From contig NZ_AUFM01000011.1 of the NCBI RefSeq assembly GCF_000426505.1, positions 558,001-622,000 of the forward strand: DNA of 64,000 nucleotides, in the 5' to 3' direction. Below are positions 17,073 to 25,831 of this stretch, one piece after another. The position numbers and the translations under genes are program-made. Each line of letters opens with the position of its first letter. Position 1 is the stretch's first letter. The stretch is from Nisaea denitrificans DSM 18348 (GTDB taxonomy: Bacteria; Pseudomonadota; Alphaproteobacteria; Thalassobaculales; Thalassobaculaceae). The notes below the pieces were generated by a model that saw only the letters and a program-made list of their open reading frames with translations, ran no database searches and had not been told where the DNA came from.

Positions 17073-18749
17073 TCATTCTCCCGCCGCGACCGCAGCCTGG
17101 GGCGCGCGCACTGGCGCTCCCACGAACGGAGCTTCATCACGAAGATCCCCCCGCATGGTGCGATAAAGATTGTAGGCCATGACCAGGGAGCCAGCGACGA
17201 ACACTGCGCCACCAAGAGCCCGGATCACATAGAAGGGATGCATGGCTTCAACGGTCTCGACGAAGGAATATTCCAGGAAGCCGAGGCTGTCATATGCCCG
17301 CCACATCAGACCCTGCAGGATACCGGACACCCACATCGACGTGATGTAGAGCACGATGCCAATGGTCGAGATCCAGAAGTGCCAGCCGACGAGGCGCAGG
17401 GAATAGAGCCGTTCCCGGTTCCACATGATCGGAACCACGCAATAGAGCGCGCCGAAGCTGACCATGCCGACCCAGCCAAGTGCACCGGAATGCACGTGAC
17501 CAATTGTCCAGTCAGTGTAGTGGCTGAGGCCGTTTACCGCCTTGATGGACATCACCGGGCCTTCGAAGGTGCTCATGCCGTAGAAGGCGACGGAGGTCAC
17601 CAGCATGCGCAGGACCGGATCGGTGCGGAGCTTGTCCCAAGCGCCCGAAAGCGTCATCAGGCCGTTGATCATGCCACCCCAGGACGGCATCCAGAGCATG
17701 ATCGAGAAGGTCATGCCGAGAGTCTGCGCCCAGTCCGGCAGCGCCGTGTAGTGCAGGTGGTGCGGGCCGGCCCAGATATAAAGGAAGATCAGGGACCAGA
17801 AATGGATGATGGAGAGCCGGTAGGAATAGACCGGGCGCTCCGCCCGCTTCGGGATGTAATAGTACATGATGGCGAGGAAGCCGGCGGTCAGGAAGAAGCC
17901 GACTGCGTTATGGCCGTACCACCACTGCGTCAGCGCATCCTGTACCCCGGAGAAAGCCGAATAGCTCTTCGCGCCGGTAAGGGAAACCGGCAGGGAGAGA
18001 TTGTTCACGATATGCAGCATCGCGATGGTGATGATGAATGCGAGGTAGAACCAATTCGCGACATAGATGTGCGGCTCGCGGCGCTTCCAGAGAGTGCCGA
18101 GGAAGACCAGAAGATAGGCTACCCAGACGATGGTCAGCCAGAGGTCAACATACCATTCCGGCTCCGCGTATTCCTTGCTCTGTGTGATGCCGAGCACGTA
18201 GCCGGTCGCTGCCAGAACGATGAACAGCTGATAACCCCAGAACACGAACCATGGTGCGAGGCCGCCCGCGAGGCGTGCCTTGCAGGTGCGCTGCACGACA
18301 TGGAAGGAGGTCATGATCAGCACGTTGCCGCCAAAGGCAAAAATAACGGCGGAAGTGTGCAGCGGCCGAAGGCGTCCGAAATTCGTCCATGGAAGGTCGA
18401 AATTCAGAACCGGAAAGGCGAGTTGCAGGGCAATCACCAAGCCAACGATGAAGCCGACAACGCCCCAGAAGGTGGAGGCGATGGCCCCGGCACGGATGAC
18501 GCCGTCCATATAGCCGACATCGTCACCAGTAACAGGAACTGCAGGGCTTTCGGCCATATCGTAATGCCGTTTCACCAGCACGAAGCAGCCAAGTGTGAAG
18601 AATGCAAAGAACAGGAAGGCGTGGAAAGCCAATTCCGGGCTTGCGGCCTTCGCCATCCAAAGCAGACTGACGATGGAGCCAAGCGCGAATAACACGCCCA
18701 TGATCCATGCGCCGCCGCTGTCGCGGTTTGCGGTTAGTGTGCTGTTCAT
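17073..18749 (-). CDS. ccoN: CcoN, catalytic subunit I of cbb3 cytochrome c oxidase
   Basis: A 558-residue heme-copper oxidase core with about 12 to 14 membrane helices. Heme and copper ligands sit in [36 protein letters not shown] and [16 protein letters not shown]. It reduces O2 with high affinity and pumps protons. ATG at 18749 is preferred over 18773 because GAGGGAA lies just upstream. It is first in ccoNOQP and is preceded by an FNR box about 100 bp away. Confidence 0.97.
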   Translation of the reverse strand: MNSTLTANRDSGGAWIMGVLFALGSIVSLLWMAKAASPELAFHAFLFFAFFTLGCFVLVKRHYDMAESPAVPVTGDDVGYMDGVIRAGAIASTFWGVVGFIVGLVIALQLAFPVLNFDLPWTNFGRLRPLHTSAVIFAFGGNVLIMTSFHVVQRTCKARLAGGLAPWFVFWGYQLFIVLAATGYVLGITQSKEYAEPEWYVDLWLTIVWVAYLLVFLGTLWKRREPHIYVANWFYLAFIITIAMLHIVNNLSLPVSLTGAKSYSAFSGVQDALTQWWYGHNAVGFFLTAGFLAIMYYYIPKRAERPVYSYRLSIIHFWSLIFLYIWAGPHHLHYTALPDWAQTLGMTFSIMLWMPSWGGMINGLMTLSGAWDKLRTDPVLRMLVTSVAFYGMSTFEGPVMSIKAVNGLSHYTDWTIGHVHSGALGWVGMVSFGALYCVVPIMWNRERLYSLRLVGWHFWISTIGIVLYITSMWVSGILQGLMWRAYDSLGFLEYSFVETVEAMHPFYVIRALGGAVFVAGSLVMAYNLYRTMRGDLRDEAPFVGAPVRAPQAAVAAGE

Positions 18750-18815
18750 GACTTCCCTCGCGATACTGAACACACCCGATTGACCACTCCGTATCCGGGA
18801 ATGGTCGCTAATGGC

Positions 18816-18857
18816 ACGCTAGAAGCATTCGACCATGGGTACATTGATCCAGGTCAA
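18816..18857 (-). promoter_or_regulatory. FNR-dependent promoter of ccoNOQP
   Basis: TTGATCCAGGTCAA at 18844-18857 is an FNR box with one relaxed base. On the minus strand TAGCGT occupies 18821-18816, centred 32 bp away, the class II spacing. The predicted start is near 18809, giving a leader of about 60 bases before ccoN. Known biology: cbb3 genes are FNR/FixK-activated at low oxygen. Confidence 0.82.
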
Positions 18858-18909
18858 TTTCTTGCGTCGCCTCTGGCCCTGAGGCCGAAACTCTCTCACA
18901 AAGCGCAAA

Positions 18910-18954
18910 CCGGCCATGTGGCCGGAACGCGCTGCGGCAATGCGCCGCATTTTT
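18910..18954 (-). terminator. Tandem hairpins between hemN and ccoN
   Basis: CCGGCCA/TGGCCGG (18910-18925) and TGCGGC/GCCGCA (18933-18949, loop of 5) lie just past the hemN stop. On the minus strand the first-transcribed hairpin is followed by GC-rich DNA and the second by TTTGCGC. The plus strand has TTTTT after the second stem. They probably insulate the ccoN promoter from hemN read-through; which strand terminates better is uncertain. Confidence 0.5.
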
Positions 18955-18977
18955 AGTCCCGGAGGATTCTCCAGGGA

Positions 18978-20369
18978 TCAAACAGCCCCTGAATGCCGGG
19001 CTTTTCCAGCCTGCAGATATGCGTCGAAGCAGGCGGCCACGACGCGGATATACGGTCGTCCGTGTGGGGTAATCTCGAGCATTTGCCCATCCCAGCTCAG
19101 GAGGCCATCTGCTTGCATCTCATTAAGAAATGCCTGATCGCCGAGGAGCGCGCTGGCTGCAAATCCGGCATCGGCACAAAGCGCGGCTATATCCGCCCTA
19201 CCGTCGCACATCAGACTTTCAATAACCTGCCGGCGCAGCCGGTCGTCGGCACTTACTGCAATGCCCCTGGCGGCCGCCAGTCCTGATTCCCTGACGCTTT
19301 CCTCATAAAGCCGCGTGTCCGCGATGTTCTGAACGTAGCCGTCGGGCAGGGCGCCGATGGAGGACGCACCGAACCCGATCAGTGTGGATGCATCGTCGGT
19401 GGTGTAGCCTTGGAAGTTGCGCTTCAGGACACCAGCCTCGATTGCTTCTGCCATGCTGTCATCCGGTCGGGCGAAATGGTCGAGACCGATTTGCACATAG
19501 CCTGCCGCAGCCAAAGTGTCGGCCATTGCCTCGGCCTGATCCCGCCTGACCTCCGGGCCTGGAAGTGCCTCGGTCGGTATCAGGTTCTGGTGTTTGCGCA
19601 TCCATGGAACGTGCGCGTAACCAAAGACGGCGACCCGACTGGGGTCCAGGCTCAGAGCCATTTCGAGGCTACGGACCGCATCTGATATGCCCTGATATGG
19701 CAGCCCGTACATCAGATCGAAATTAAGCGCACCGATACCGGCCGCGCGGAGTGCGCCGACGCGATCCTCGACCAGCTCGAATGACTGCTCGCGATGGATT
19801 GCCGTCTGTACGGCGGGGGTGAAATCCTGCAAGCCGAGGCTCGCCCGGGTGATCCCGGCGAGTGCGTAGGCTTCGACGAGACTGTCATCAAGGCTGCGTG
19901 GATCTATCTCAATGGCGATCTCAGCATCCGCGGCGAACGGAAACCGGTGGCGCAGAACTGCCATCAAGCTACTGAAATCGCGAGCGTTCAACCGGTTCGG
20001 CGATCCGCCGCCCCAGTGCACATGCCTAACCGTGCCGGGCTGACGAATGTGCCCGGCGACGGTCTCGATTTCCCGTTCCAAAACACGGGCATATTCAGAA
20101 ACAGGCCCGTATTTTCGGGCTACCTGCATGGCGCAGCCGCAATACCAGCAGAGTGCCTTACAGAACGGCACATGCAGGTAGAGTGACAAGGAGTCGTCCG
20201 GACTCAATGCGCCCAGCCATTGCCGGTAAGTCGTCGGACCGATGCCTTCGTGGAAGTGCGGAGCCGTCGGGTAGCTCGTATAGCGCGGCACATTGCGCGT
20301 TCCATATTTCTGCAGGAGCGTATTCCCTGTCGCGCCTGCCGTGCGCATCATGTTCATTTCTTGGTTCAT
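18978..20369 (-). CDS. hemN: HemN, oxygen-independent coproporphyrinogen III oxidase
   Basis: A 463-residue radical-SAM enzyme converting coproporphyrinogen III to protoporphyrinogen IX without O2. The cluster motif CKALCWYCGC places Cys at 70, 74, 77 and 79, and the family starts RYTSYPTAPHF and WGGGSPNRL are present, as is FGYAHVPWM. The frame extends to 20429, overlapping the hemerythrin gene; ATG at 20369 avoids this and fits the family length, though its ribosome site is weak. It supplies heme for cbb3 at low oxygen and probably shares the FNR promoter at 21032-21073 through the hemerythrin gene. Confidence 0.93.
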   Translation of the reverse strand: MNQEMNMMRTAGATGNTLLQKYGTRNVPRYTSYPTAPHFHEGIGPTTYRQWLGALSPDDSLSLYLHVPFCKALCWYCGCAMQVARKYGPVSEYARVLEREIETVAGHIRQPGTVRHVHWGGGSPNRLNARDFSSLMAVLRHRFPFAADAEIAIEIDPRSLDDSLVEAYALAGITRASLGLQDFTPAVQTAIHREQSFELVEDRVGALRAAGIGALNFDLMYGLPYQGISDAVRSLEMALSLDPSRVAVFGYAHVPWMRKHQNLIPTEALPGPEVRRDQAEAMADTLAAAGYVQIGLDHFARPDDSMAEAIEAGVLKRNFQGYTTDDASTLIGFGASSIGALPDGYVQNIADTRLYEESVRESGLAAARGIAVSADDRLRRQVIESLMCDGRADIAALCADAGFAASALLGDQAFLNEMQADGLLSWDGQMLEITPHGRPYIRVVAACFDAYLQAGKARHSGAV

Positions 20370-20397
20370 CTGAATTGCCTGATGGGCCGGTTTGTTT

Positions 20398-20997
20398 CTA
20401 GAGGCGCAGCTTGTGATCGCCGGGAACATGGTCGTTGGCCGGCTCCCGTGTGCTCTGCCAGTCCATGATTTCCTGCCGCAAGGCTTCGAACTGTCCTTCT
20501 TTCTGACTGCCGAAAATCGGATCTGCAGTGTCGGAAAGCTCGGCGTCCAGAGAGGCCCAGTCTTCGGTTGTCAGAACGCGCAGGGCCGTCGGAAAGAAAA
20601 TGCTTTCCTCCATCCGGATGTGCCGACGCTGGGACTCGATGAATTCCAGCGCCGCGTTCGCGAACTGGCTGCGGGTAATGATGCCGGCGCCGAGGACATT
20701 AGACAGGGCGGCCGCGAAAGCTTTTATGAAAGCCTCGCAAGCTTCATGCTCTTCGTCGAGATGGCCGATTTCTTCTGCGGCAGAGGCGTCGCGTGCGACA
20801 ATCTTTTCGTAAATCTTGTCTTCGCGAGCGTGATGGAACTCGGCCGGGTAGGTGAGGAAATAATCGACGATCGCCGACACAATGTCATAGTCGGGCTCAC
20901 CCGTGAGGTGCGCGTCTTTCACCTGATTCTCAAGGATCGACAAGAGAATGTCGTGATGCCGGTGATCTTCTTGTAGGATTTTCAGTATCTTAGGCAC
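20398..20997 (-). CDS. Hemerythrin HHE-domain protein
   Basis: A 199-residue helical protein with a hemerythrin-like His/Glu set: DHRHHDILL, EFHHAREDKIYE, DEEHEACEAF and RRHIRMEESIFF. Such domains bind a di-iron centre and can handle O2, NO or iron-sulphur repair; the exact role here is unknown. The start is GTG at 20997, supported by GGGAGG five to six bases upstream. It is first in a likely two-gene transcript with hemN (28 bp gap) and lies about 35 bp past an FNR box, which suggests use during oxygen or nitric-oxide transitions. Confidence 0.88.
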   Translation of the reverse strand: MPKILKILQEDHRHHDILLSILENQVKDAHLTGEPDYDIVSAIVDYFLTYPAEFHHAREDKIYEKIVARDASAAEEIGHLDEEHEACEAFIKAFAAALSNVLGAGIITRSQFANAALEFIESQRRHIRMEESIFFPTALRVLTTEDWASLDAELSDTADPIFGSQKEGQFEALRQEIMDWQSTREPANDHVPGDHKLRL

Positions 20998-21031
20998 GGC
21001 GACCTCCCTTGCTTAGGTCTTTGGTGCCAAT

Positions 21032-21073
21032 AGCCTATGGAATGTGAACCTGGTCGGCGTTGACCTATGTCAA
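21032..21073 (-). promoter_or_regulatory. FNR-dependent promoter of hemerythrin-hemN
   Basis: TTGACCTATGTCAA at 21060-21073 is a symmetric FNR/FixK variant (TTGAC-N4-GTCAA). On the minus strand TAGGCT at 21037-21032 is centred 32 bp downstream, giving class II geometry and a start near 21025. The box overlaps the stop codon of the upstream kinase-fusion gene. Confidence 0.75.
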
Positions 21074-22659
21074 GGCAGGTCGAGCCGAGATTTCACAATG
21101 GCGAGTGTCGCTGCGGAGGTCCCCCCGGCATTGATTTTTTCCCAATCGCCGAGCGCACCGTGCCCATGTTGGGCCTGTGCCAGCATCACTGTTTCGGTGG
21201 CGTCCGATGCGTCATTGGACCTGCCTGCAATCCTCCGTGCCATGACCTCTTCCGTGACGTCGAGCCAGAAGCCTTTGAACGGCACGGATAGAGACTGTGC
21301 GAGGGCCGTGATGGCATTCCTATCTGCCGGGCGGTCGTTCACCGCGTCCATGATCACTGAATAGCCGGCCTGCAATGCTTCAGCGGCCCGGCTCAGCATC
21401 GTGCTGTAGACCTTGGCGCTGGCGTCGGAGCTGTAGGCCGCGGCCGGAAGGCGTTCGGTCGGGGCGCATCCATGCAACCGCTTCCGGATGACGTCACTGC
21501 GCAGGTGGACAGCGCCCGGGGGCGGGGAAAGGGATTGGGCGAGAGCCTGCGCCAGGGTGGATTTGCCGGAACCCGAAAATCCGCCGACTCCGATCAGGAC
21601 AGGCGTAGCCGGTTCGATCTGGCGCTGTGCGGCCTGAAAGGACACGCGCGACTGCTCCAGCATCGCCTTTCTTATCGAGGGATCCTCTTGCGCCTCGGCG
21701 CCACTCACCATGATTTTCGCGCGCACGGCGGAACGCGTGGACAGGAACAAGGGGAGGCACGGTAGCCCGTCGTACCCGCCGTCGATAAAGTATCGGTTGA
21801 AGGTAAGATTGGCCAAGCAGGGGAGGCCCCGGATGTCCAGATCACTCAGGAAGTAGGCAAGATCGTAGAGCGTGTCGATACAGGCGAATCGTGGATTGAA
21901 TTCAAGGCCGTCGAACAGGGTCGGCTCGCCATCAATCAGGCAGATGTTCCGGAGATGCAAATCGCCATGGCAATGTTTGGCATGTCCGGCCTCGACCCGG
22001 GCGTCCAGCAGCGGGGTTAGCTGCGCGAGCGCTTCGCGTGCATGGGCTGTATAGGCTGCCGTTTCAACCGAATGGAAATGCTCGGGCTGGGCTGCAAATT
22101 CCTCGAGGTTTTCCTCGATCACCCAGCGCATTCCTTCTGCGCCTGCTCCCAATGCATCGTCGGCTGGAAGTGATTCTGCGGCATTATGAAAGGCGCGAAT
22201 GCGATCTGCCGTTTGCTCGATCAATTCCGGAGTGAGTTTGCCATCTTCCGCCATCCTGTCCAGCAGCGCGTCTTGCTCGAAGCGCCGCATTTCCAGAACA
22301 TATTCAATGGTCTCGCCGGGACCGTCGAATGCGATAGCGCCGTCTTTCTCCCGGGTCAGGCGGCGAATGCCGAGATAGAGGTCGGGTGCGGCGCGACTAT
22401 TCAGCGTGAGCTCTGCTTCCGTGAAGGTCTTCCGGCGTTCGAGCGTGCCGAAATCCATGTAAGGGAAAGAGACCGCGCGCTTCATCTTGTAAGCCCGATC
22501 CCCGGCAAGGAAAACGTGCGAGCCATGGGTCGCTATATGGACGGGCTCTTCATCTGGGGGCGGATCATAGTTTTTCGCGAGGGCCAGAAATTCCAAAGCC
22601 GCACTTTGGTCCTCGGTTTCTTCCATGGTTCGATGGCTCATGATGATCCGGTCCCGCAT
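21070..22659 (-). CDS. Bifunctional aminoglycoside-phosphotransferase-like / ATP-binding protein
   Basis: A 529-residue fusion. The N-terminal part is an APH-fold kinase with the catalytic loop CHGDLHLRNICL near residue 230 and a later FDGLEFN metal block. The C-terminal part is a P-loop kinase domain with GGFSGSGKST near 360-368, resembling gluconate-kinase-type NTPases. Despite the family name, an antibiotic substrate is not implied; the natural substrate of this fusion is unknown. ATG at 22659 or 22641 may be the start. It lies upstream of and is co-directional with the hemerythrin-hemN pair, and its stop codon falls in their FNR box. Confidence 0.82.
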   Translation of the reverse strand: MRDRIIMSHRTMEETEDQSAALEFLALAKNYDPPPDEEPVHIATHGSHVFLAGDRAYKMKRAVSFPYMDFGTLERRKTFTEAELTLNSRAAPDLYLGIRRLTREKDGAIAFDGPGETIEYVLEMRRFEQDALLDRMAEDGKLTPELIEQTADRIRAFHNAAESLPADDALGAGAEGMRWVIEENLEEFAAQPEHFHSVETAAYTAHAREALAQLTPLLDARVEAGHAKHCHGDLHLRNICLIDGEPTLFDGLEFNPRFACIDTLYDLAYFLSDLDIRGLPCLANLTFNRYFIDGGYDGLPCLPLFLSTRSAVRAKIMVSGAEAQEDPSIRKAMLEQSRVSFQAAQRQIEPATPVLIGVGGFSGSGKSTLAQALAQSLSPPPGAVHLRSDVIRKRLHGCAPTERLPAAAYSSDASAKVYSTMLSRAAEALQAGYSVIMDAVNDRPADRNAITALAQSLSVPFKGFWLDVTEEVMARRIAGRSNDASDATETVMLAQAQHGHGALGDWEKINAGGTSAATLAIVKSRLDLP

Positions 22660-22704
22660 TCCGGTTGATCACTGATCATGGCGAAGTGCCTTGCACGCGA
22701 CCAT

Positions 22705-22734
22705 GACATGACTCAATCCGGGACATGACTCAAT
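22705..22734. repeat. 13-bp direct repeat in the divergent region before the MmgE/PrpD gene
   Basis: GACATGACTCAAT occurs at 22705-22717 and again at 22722-22734, a 17 bp period. It lies 44 bp upstream of the MmgE/PrpD start and 46 bp from the divergent kinase-fusion start. It may be a tandem operator, or the product of a short duplication. Confidence 0.45.
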
Positions 22735-22777
22735 TGGGGGCAAGCCTCGACCGGACCGGCCGACGAGGGAGGAAATT

Positions 22778-24157
22778 GTGGGCAGAGCTGAAATCAACAG
22801 TGCGAATCAGGATGGGCCGGCTGCGGCGACACGCGCGCTGGCTGACTGGATTGTTTCAATCGGGGCCGATGATATCGGTGCCGTGCCGCGCACCTGGGCG
22901 ACCGATGCCGTGCTTGACTGGTTTGGCGTGACCATCGCCGGAAGCCGGGAGCCGCTAAGTCATATTCTCGCCGAAACCATGGGGGAAGAGGGCACCGGGC
23001 CGGCGCGTCTGATCGGTCGTGCCAACACACTTAGCCCCCTTAACGCGGCACTGGTGAATGGTGCTGCGTCCCATGCGCTCGATTATGACGATGTGAACTC
23101 CCGGATGCTGGGGCATCCGACCGTTCCGCTGGTTCCGGCATTGCTGGCGATTTCCGACATGCAGCCGGTATCCGGGCGTGCCTTCCTTGAGGCCTTCATC
23201 GTTGGCTATGAAGCAGAAGTTCTGACGGCTGAAATGGTCGGTGAGGGGCATTACGACCTTGGCTGGCATATGACGGCCACGGTCGGCACGGTTGGCGCTG
23301 CCGCGGCCTCGGCCCGCTTGCTTGGGCTCGATGCCGAACAGACGGCGCATGCGCTCGGCCTTGCCATCGCGCAGGCGGCAGGCCTCAAGTCGATGTTCGG
23401 CACCATGTCCAAGCCTTTCCAGGTTGGCAAAGCGGCGATGAATGGATTGCTCGCGGCCCGGCTGGCGAAAAAGGGCATGACGTCGCGCACCGATGCCATT
23501 GAATGCGCACAAGGCCTTGCCGATACCCAGTCCAATGGGTTTTTCCCGGTCGAAATGACGTCTGGCGGCAACCGGTCTTTCGCGGTGGAAGAGAATCTCT
23601 TCAAGTATCATGCGGCCTGCTACCTGACCCACTCGCCGATCGAGGCGGCCCGTCGGCTTCGTGAGCTTCATTCCATTGAGCCCGATGCGGTGGAGCGTGC
23701 AACCATCGAAGTGAACAAGGGTGCGTTGACCGTCTGCAATATCGACCGTCCTGAAACCGGCCTTGAGATCAAGTTCAGCCTGAAGCATACGGTCGGCATG
23801 GCTTTGAGCGGTGTGGATACTGGCGATCTCGACGCCTACACGGACGCGACGGCTCAGGATGACGCGCTACGCGCCCTGGGGCGGCGTTCCATGGTCGTTG
23901 GTATCGAGAGCGATATCTGGAGCTTTGGCCGGGTTAAGCTCGATCTAAAAGATGGCTCGTCGGTGGAAGAAACGCAGAATGTGGGCGTTCCTGCATCCGA
24001 TCAGCCGGAGCAGCGTCGCCGCCTGTTGGCCAAGTTCGGGACCATGAGTGAACCGTTCCTCGGCGCCAGTCGGACAGATGAACTCGCGGAGCGCATCCTG
24101 TCGTTAAACGAAGCAACGGATGCCAGCGTCCTTTCGGAACTGGCGCAGACATCCTGA
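22778..24157 (+). CDS. MmgE/PrpD family protein
   Basis: A 459-residue protein of the MmgE/PrpD fold, which includes 2-methylcitrate dehydratase and cis-aconitate decarboxylase. Family blocks include NGAASHALDYDD (residues around 94-105), TVGTVGAAAASARLLGLD, GTMSKPFQVGKAAMNGLLAA and KYHAACYLTHSPIEAAR. The reaction is probably dehydration or isomerisation of a carboxylic acid, but the substrate cannot be fixed from sequence. The start is GTG at 22778 with GAGGGAGGA upstream. It is monocistronic, convergent with fnr; a CCTCA/TGAGG mini-hairpin lies in the 21 bp between them. Confidence 0.88.
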   Translation: MGRAEINSANQDGPAAATRALADWIVSIGADDIGAVPRTWATDAVLDWFGVTIAGSREPLSHILAETMGEEGTGPARLIGRANTLSPLNAALVNGAASHALDYDDVNSRMLGHPTVPLVPALLAISDMQPVSGRAFLEAFIVGYEAEVLTAEMVGEGHYDLGWHMTATVGTVGAAAASARLLGLDAEQTAHALGLAIAQAAGLKSMFGTMSKPFQVGKAAMNGLLAARLAKKGMTSRTDAIECAQGLADTQSNGFFPVEMTSGGNRSFAVEENLFKYHAACYLTHSPIEAARRLRELHSIEPDAVERATIEVNKGALTVCNIDRPETGLEIKFSLKHTVGMALSGVDTGDLDAYTDATAQDDALRALGRRSMVVGIESDIWSFGRVKLDLKDGSSVEETQNVGVPASDQPEQRRRLLAKFGTMSEPFLGASRTDELAERILSLNEATDASVLSELAQTS

Positions 24158-24178
24158 CAATCCTCAGACGATTGAGGC

Positions 24179-24916
24179 TCAGGTCGTTCCTAAAGCGACG
24201 CTCGAAAGAGCTTTCAGGTCGGGAATGATAACCAGAGACGGGCGAGGAAGCCGGATGATTTCGGCTTTCTTGAAGCTGGACATGATCCGGCTGATGGTTT
24301 CCGGCTGCATGCCCAGATGGTCGGCGATGCGCTCGCGCCGCATGCTGAGCTTCAGCTCCACCCCGCGCTTGGTTACCCGGCCGGTGCGTTCGGCAAGGTC
24401 CAGCAGGAAACCGGCGAGGCGTTCGGCCGCGGACGACCGCGCCAGCAGGAACATCCGCGCCTGGGTGCGGCTGACTTCGTCTCGGGCGGCACTGTAAAGA
24501 GCTTTGACCAATCCCGCCGCACCGGGTGCGCTTTGCGTGATCGGATCGACGGAGATGATGCAGAGTTCAGTCGGTTGGACGGCTTCGTAGAATTCGCGAA
24601 TATCGCCGGACTCCTGTTGCGGCAGGGGCCAGGACAAATCGCCATTGGTCTTGAAGGCCGCGATATGACGGCGCCCGTCATCGGAAATATGTTCCTGCAT
24701 GAGCATGCCGTTAACGATGCGGAAGATGGTATCCGGCGCAAAACCCGCAACATCCAGCTTCTCTCCGGCTCGTGCAGAAATGCGGGTAACCGCGTTGGAG
24801 CATGTGGAGAGCCCGGCTTTGCCGACCGCTTGACGGATAGGGCAACTCAACTCCTCGCACCCGCAGCAGGGTCCGGTTCCAGTTCGTTCCATCAATGCTG
24901 GAGAACCCACATCCAT
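24179..24916 (-). CDS. fnr: FNR-type oxygen-sensing Crp/Fnr regulator
   Basis: A 245-residue Crp/Fnr-family activator. From ATG at 24916, N-terminal Cys residues at 17, 18, 20 and 25 plus Cys119 (TELCIIS, matching E. coli FNR Cys122) could hold an O2-labile 4Fe-4S cluster. The C-terminal helix-turn-helix (about 193-215) has the recognition motif ETISR, whose E-x-x-S-R reads TTGAT-N4-ATCAA. All FNR boxes in this window suit it. A perfect box lies 78 bp upstream, suggesting autoregulation. The longer frame to 24994 begins at the box itself and is unlikely; no strong ribosome site settles the start. Confidence 0.9.
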   Translation of the reverse strand: MDVGSPALMERTGTGPCCGCEELSCPIRQAVGKAGLSTCSNAVTRISARAGEKLDVAGFAPDTIFRIVNGMLMQEHISDDGRRHIAAFKTNGDLSWPLPQQESGDIREFYEAVQPTELCIISVDPITQSAPGAAGLVKALYSAARDEVSRTQARMFLLARSSAAERLAGFLLDLAERTGRVTKRGVELKLSMRRERIADHLGMQPETISRIMSSFKKAEIIRLPRPSLVIIPDLKALSSVALGTT

Positions 24917-24993
24917 AGCTGGTTCGCTTTCCTGTTTTATATGCCGGTGGCATGAAAACAGATGAAGCATGCATAGCGGCCCGCTGGCCGGCA

Positions 24994-25007
24994 TTGATCC
25001 AGATCAA
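24994..25007 (-). promoter_or_regulatory. FNR box upstream of fnr
   Basis: TTGATCCAGATCAA is a perfect TTGAT-N4-ATCAA palindrome. The best -10 candidates on the minus strand (CATGCT at 24971-24966, or TATGCA at 24975-24970) match poorly or lie too close, so it may serve repression or weak activation of fnr itself. Confidence 0.75.
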
Positions 25008-25023
25008 TTGAGTGCGGGAGGGA

Positions 25024-25809
25024 TCAGCCCCGGGCGGCGAGGCGCATCTTGATCGGTCCGGTGGCTCGGCTATTGATCATTTGATCCAGGTAGAGGTTGT
25101 CCGCCTCCGGAACATCATCGCGCTTTCCAGACCATTTGATCTCGCCGTCGAACAACATGGCGACATTGTCGAAGCGGCTGCGTGCTGCCTTCATGTCGCC
25201 GGTCACGACAAGCACGGTTGTGCCCTTGCCTGATGTTTCCCGCTCGATCAGCGAGAGGATCGTGTTGGTCAGAATCGGGTCGAGCCCCGCCGTCGGATCG
25301 TCGAGGATCAGCAGCTCCGGGTTGCCGACCATGGCCCGGGCAACACCGACTCGTTTCTGCATGCCGCCTGACAGTTCCACCGGGTACAGATCGGCCATTT
25401 CCTCGCCGAGCCCGACGGAAGCCATGCGTTTAACCGCACGGTCGCGTGCCTCGGATCGCGAAATCCCTTCGTGATTGATCAGGCGGAAGGCGATATTTTC
25501 CCAGATCCTGAGGCTGTCAAAGAGGGCGTTTTGCTGGAACAGCATGCCGATGCGACCTTGGAAATCGCTCCATTCGTCGGTGCTCATGCCACTAAGTTCG
25601 AGATCGCCATAGCGCATGCTGCCGCCGTCAACCTGCATCAGGCCGACCAGACATTTAAGCAAGACGGACTTCCCGCTCGCCGACGGCCCGATTAGGACCG
25701 TCGACTGTCCGGCGGGAATATTCAGGGAGACCGACCGCAGCACCTCATTGTCGGTGAAGCTCTTTGCGAGCCCATCGAGACGGATGTCCGGAGCGCTTCC
25801 TGATCCCAT
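25024..25809 (-). CDS. Mla-type (MlaF/Mkl) ABC transporter ATP-binding protein
   Basis: A 261-residue ABC ATPase with Walker A GPSASGKS (41-48), Q-loop near FQQNALFDSL, signature LSGGM (146-150) and Walker B LLILDDPTAGLD (about 166-176). Sequence around VGLMQVDGGS and GMLFQQNALFDSL matches MlaF/Mkl proteins, which power phospholipid or sterol transport with MlaE and MlaD. Neither partner gene is adjacent. ATG at 25809 follows GAGGAAG; the frame to 25956 overlaps hyuB and is rejected. It begins 22 bp after hyuB and probably shares its transcript. Confidence 0.82.
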   Translation of the reverse strand: MGSGSAPDIRLDGLAKSFTDNEVLRSVSLNIPAGQSTVLIGPSASGKSVLLKCLVGLMQVDGGSMRYGDLELSGMSTDEWSDFQGRIGMLFQQNALFDSLRIWENIAFRLINHEGISRSEARDRAVKRMASVGLGEEMADLYPVELSGGMQKRVGVARAMVGNPELLILDDPTAGLDPILTNTILSLIERETSGKGTTVLVVTGDMKAARSRFDNVAMLFDGEIKWSGKRDDVPEADNLYLDQMINSRATGPIKMRLAARG

Positions 25810-25831
25810 GCTTTTCTTCCTCGGCGTTTCT

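Noticed and set aside
17238-18692. 484-codon open frame on the plus strand opposite ccoN
   Set aside because: It lies wholly antisense to ccoN and its translation is rich in His, Asp and Glu without domain blocks. Long antisense frames are common in GC-rich genes.
22666-22679. TTGATCACTGATCA as a possible FNR box
   Set aside because: The left half fits TTGAT but the right half is GATCA instead of ATCAA, so it fails the symmetry requirement.
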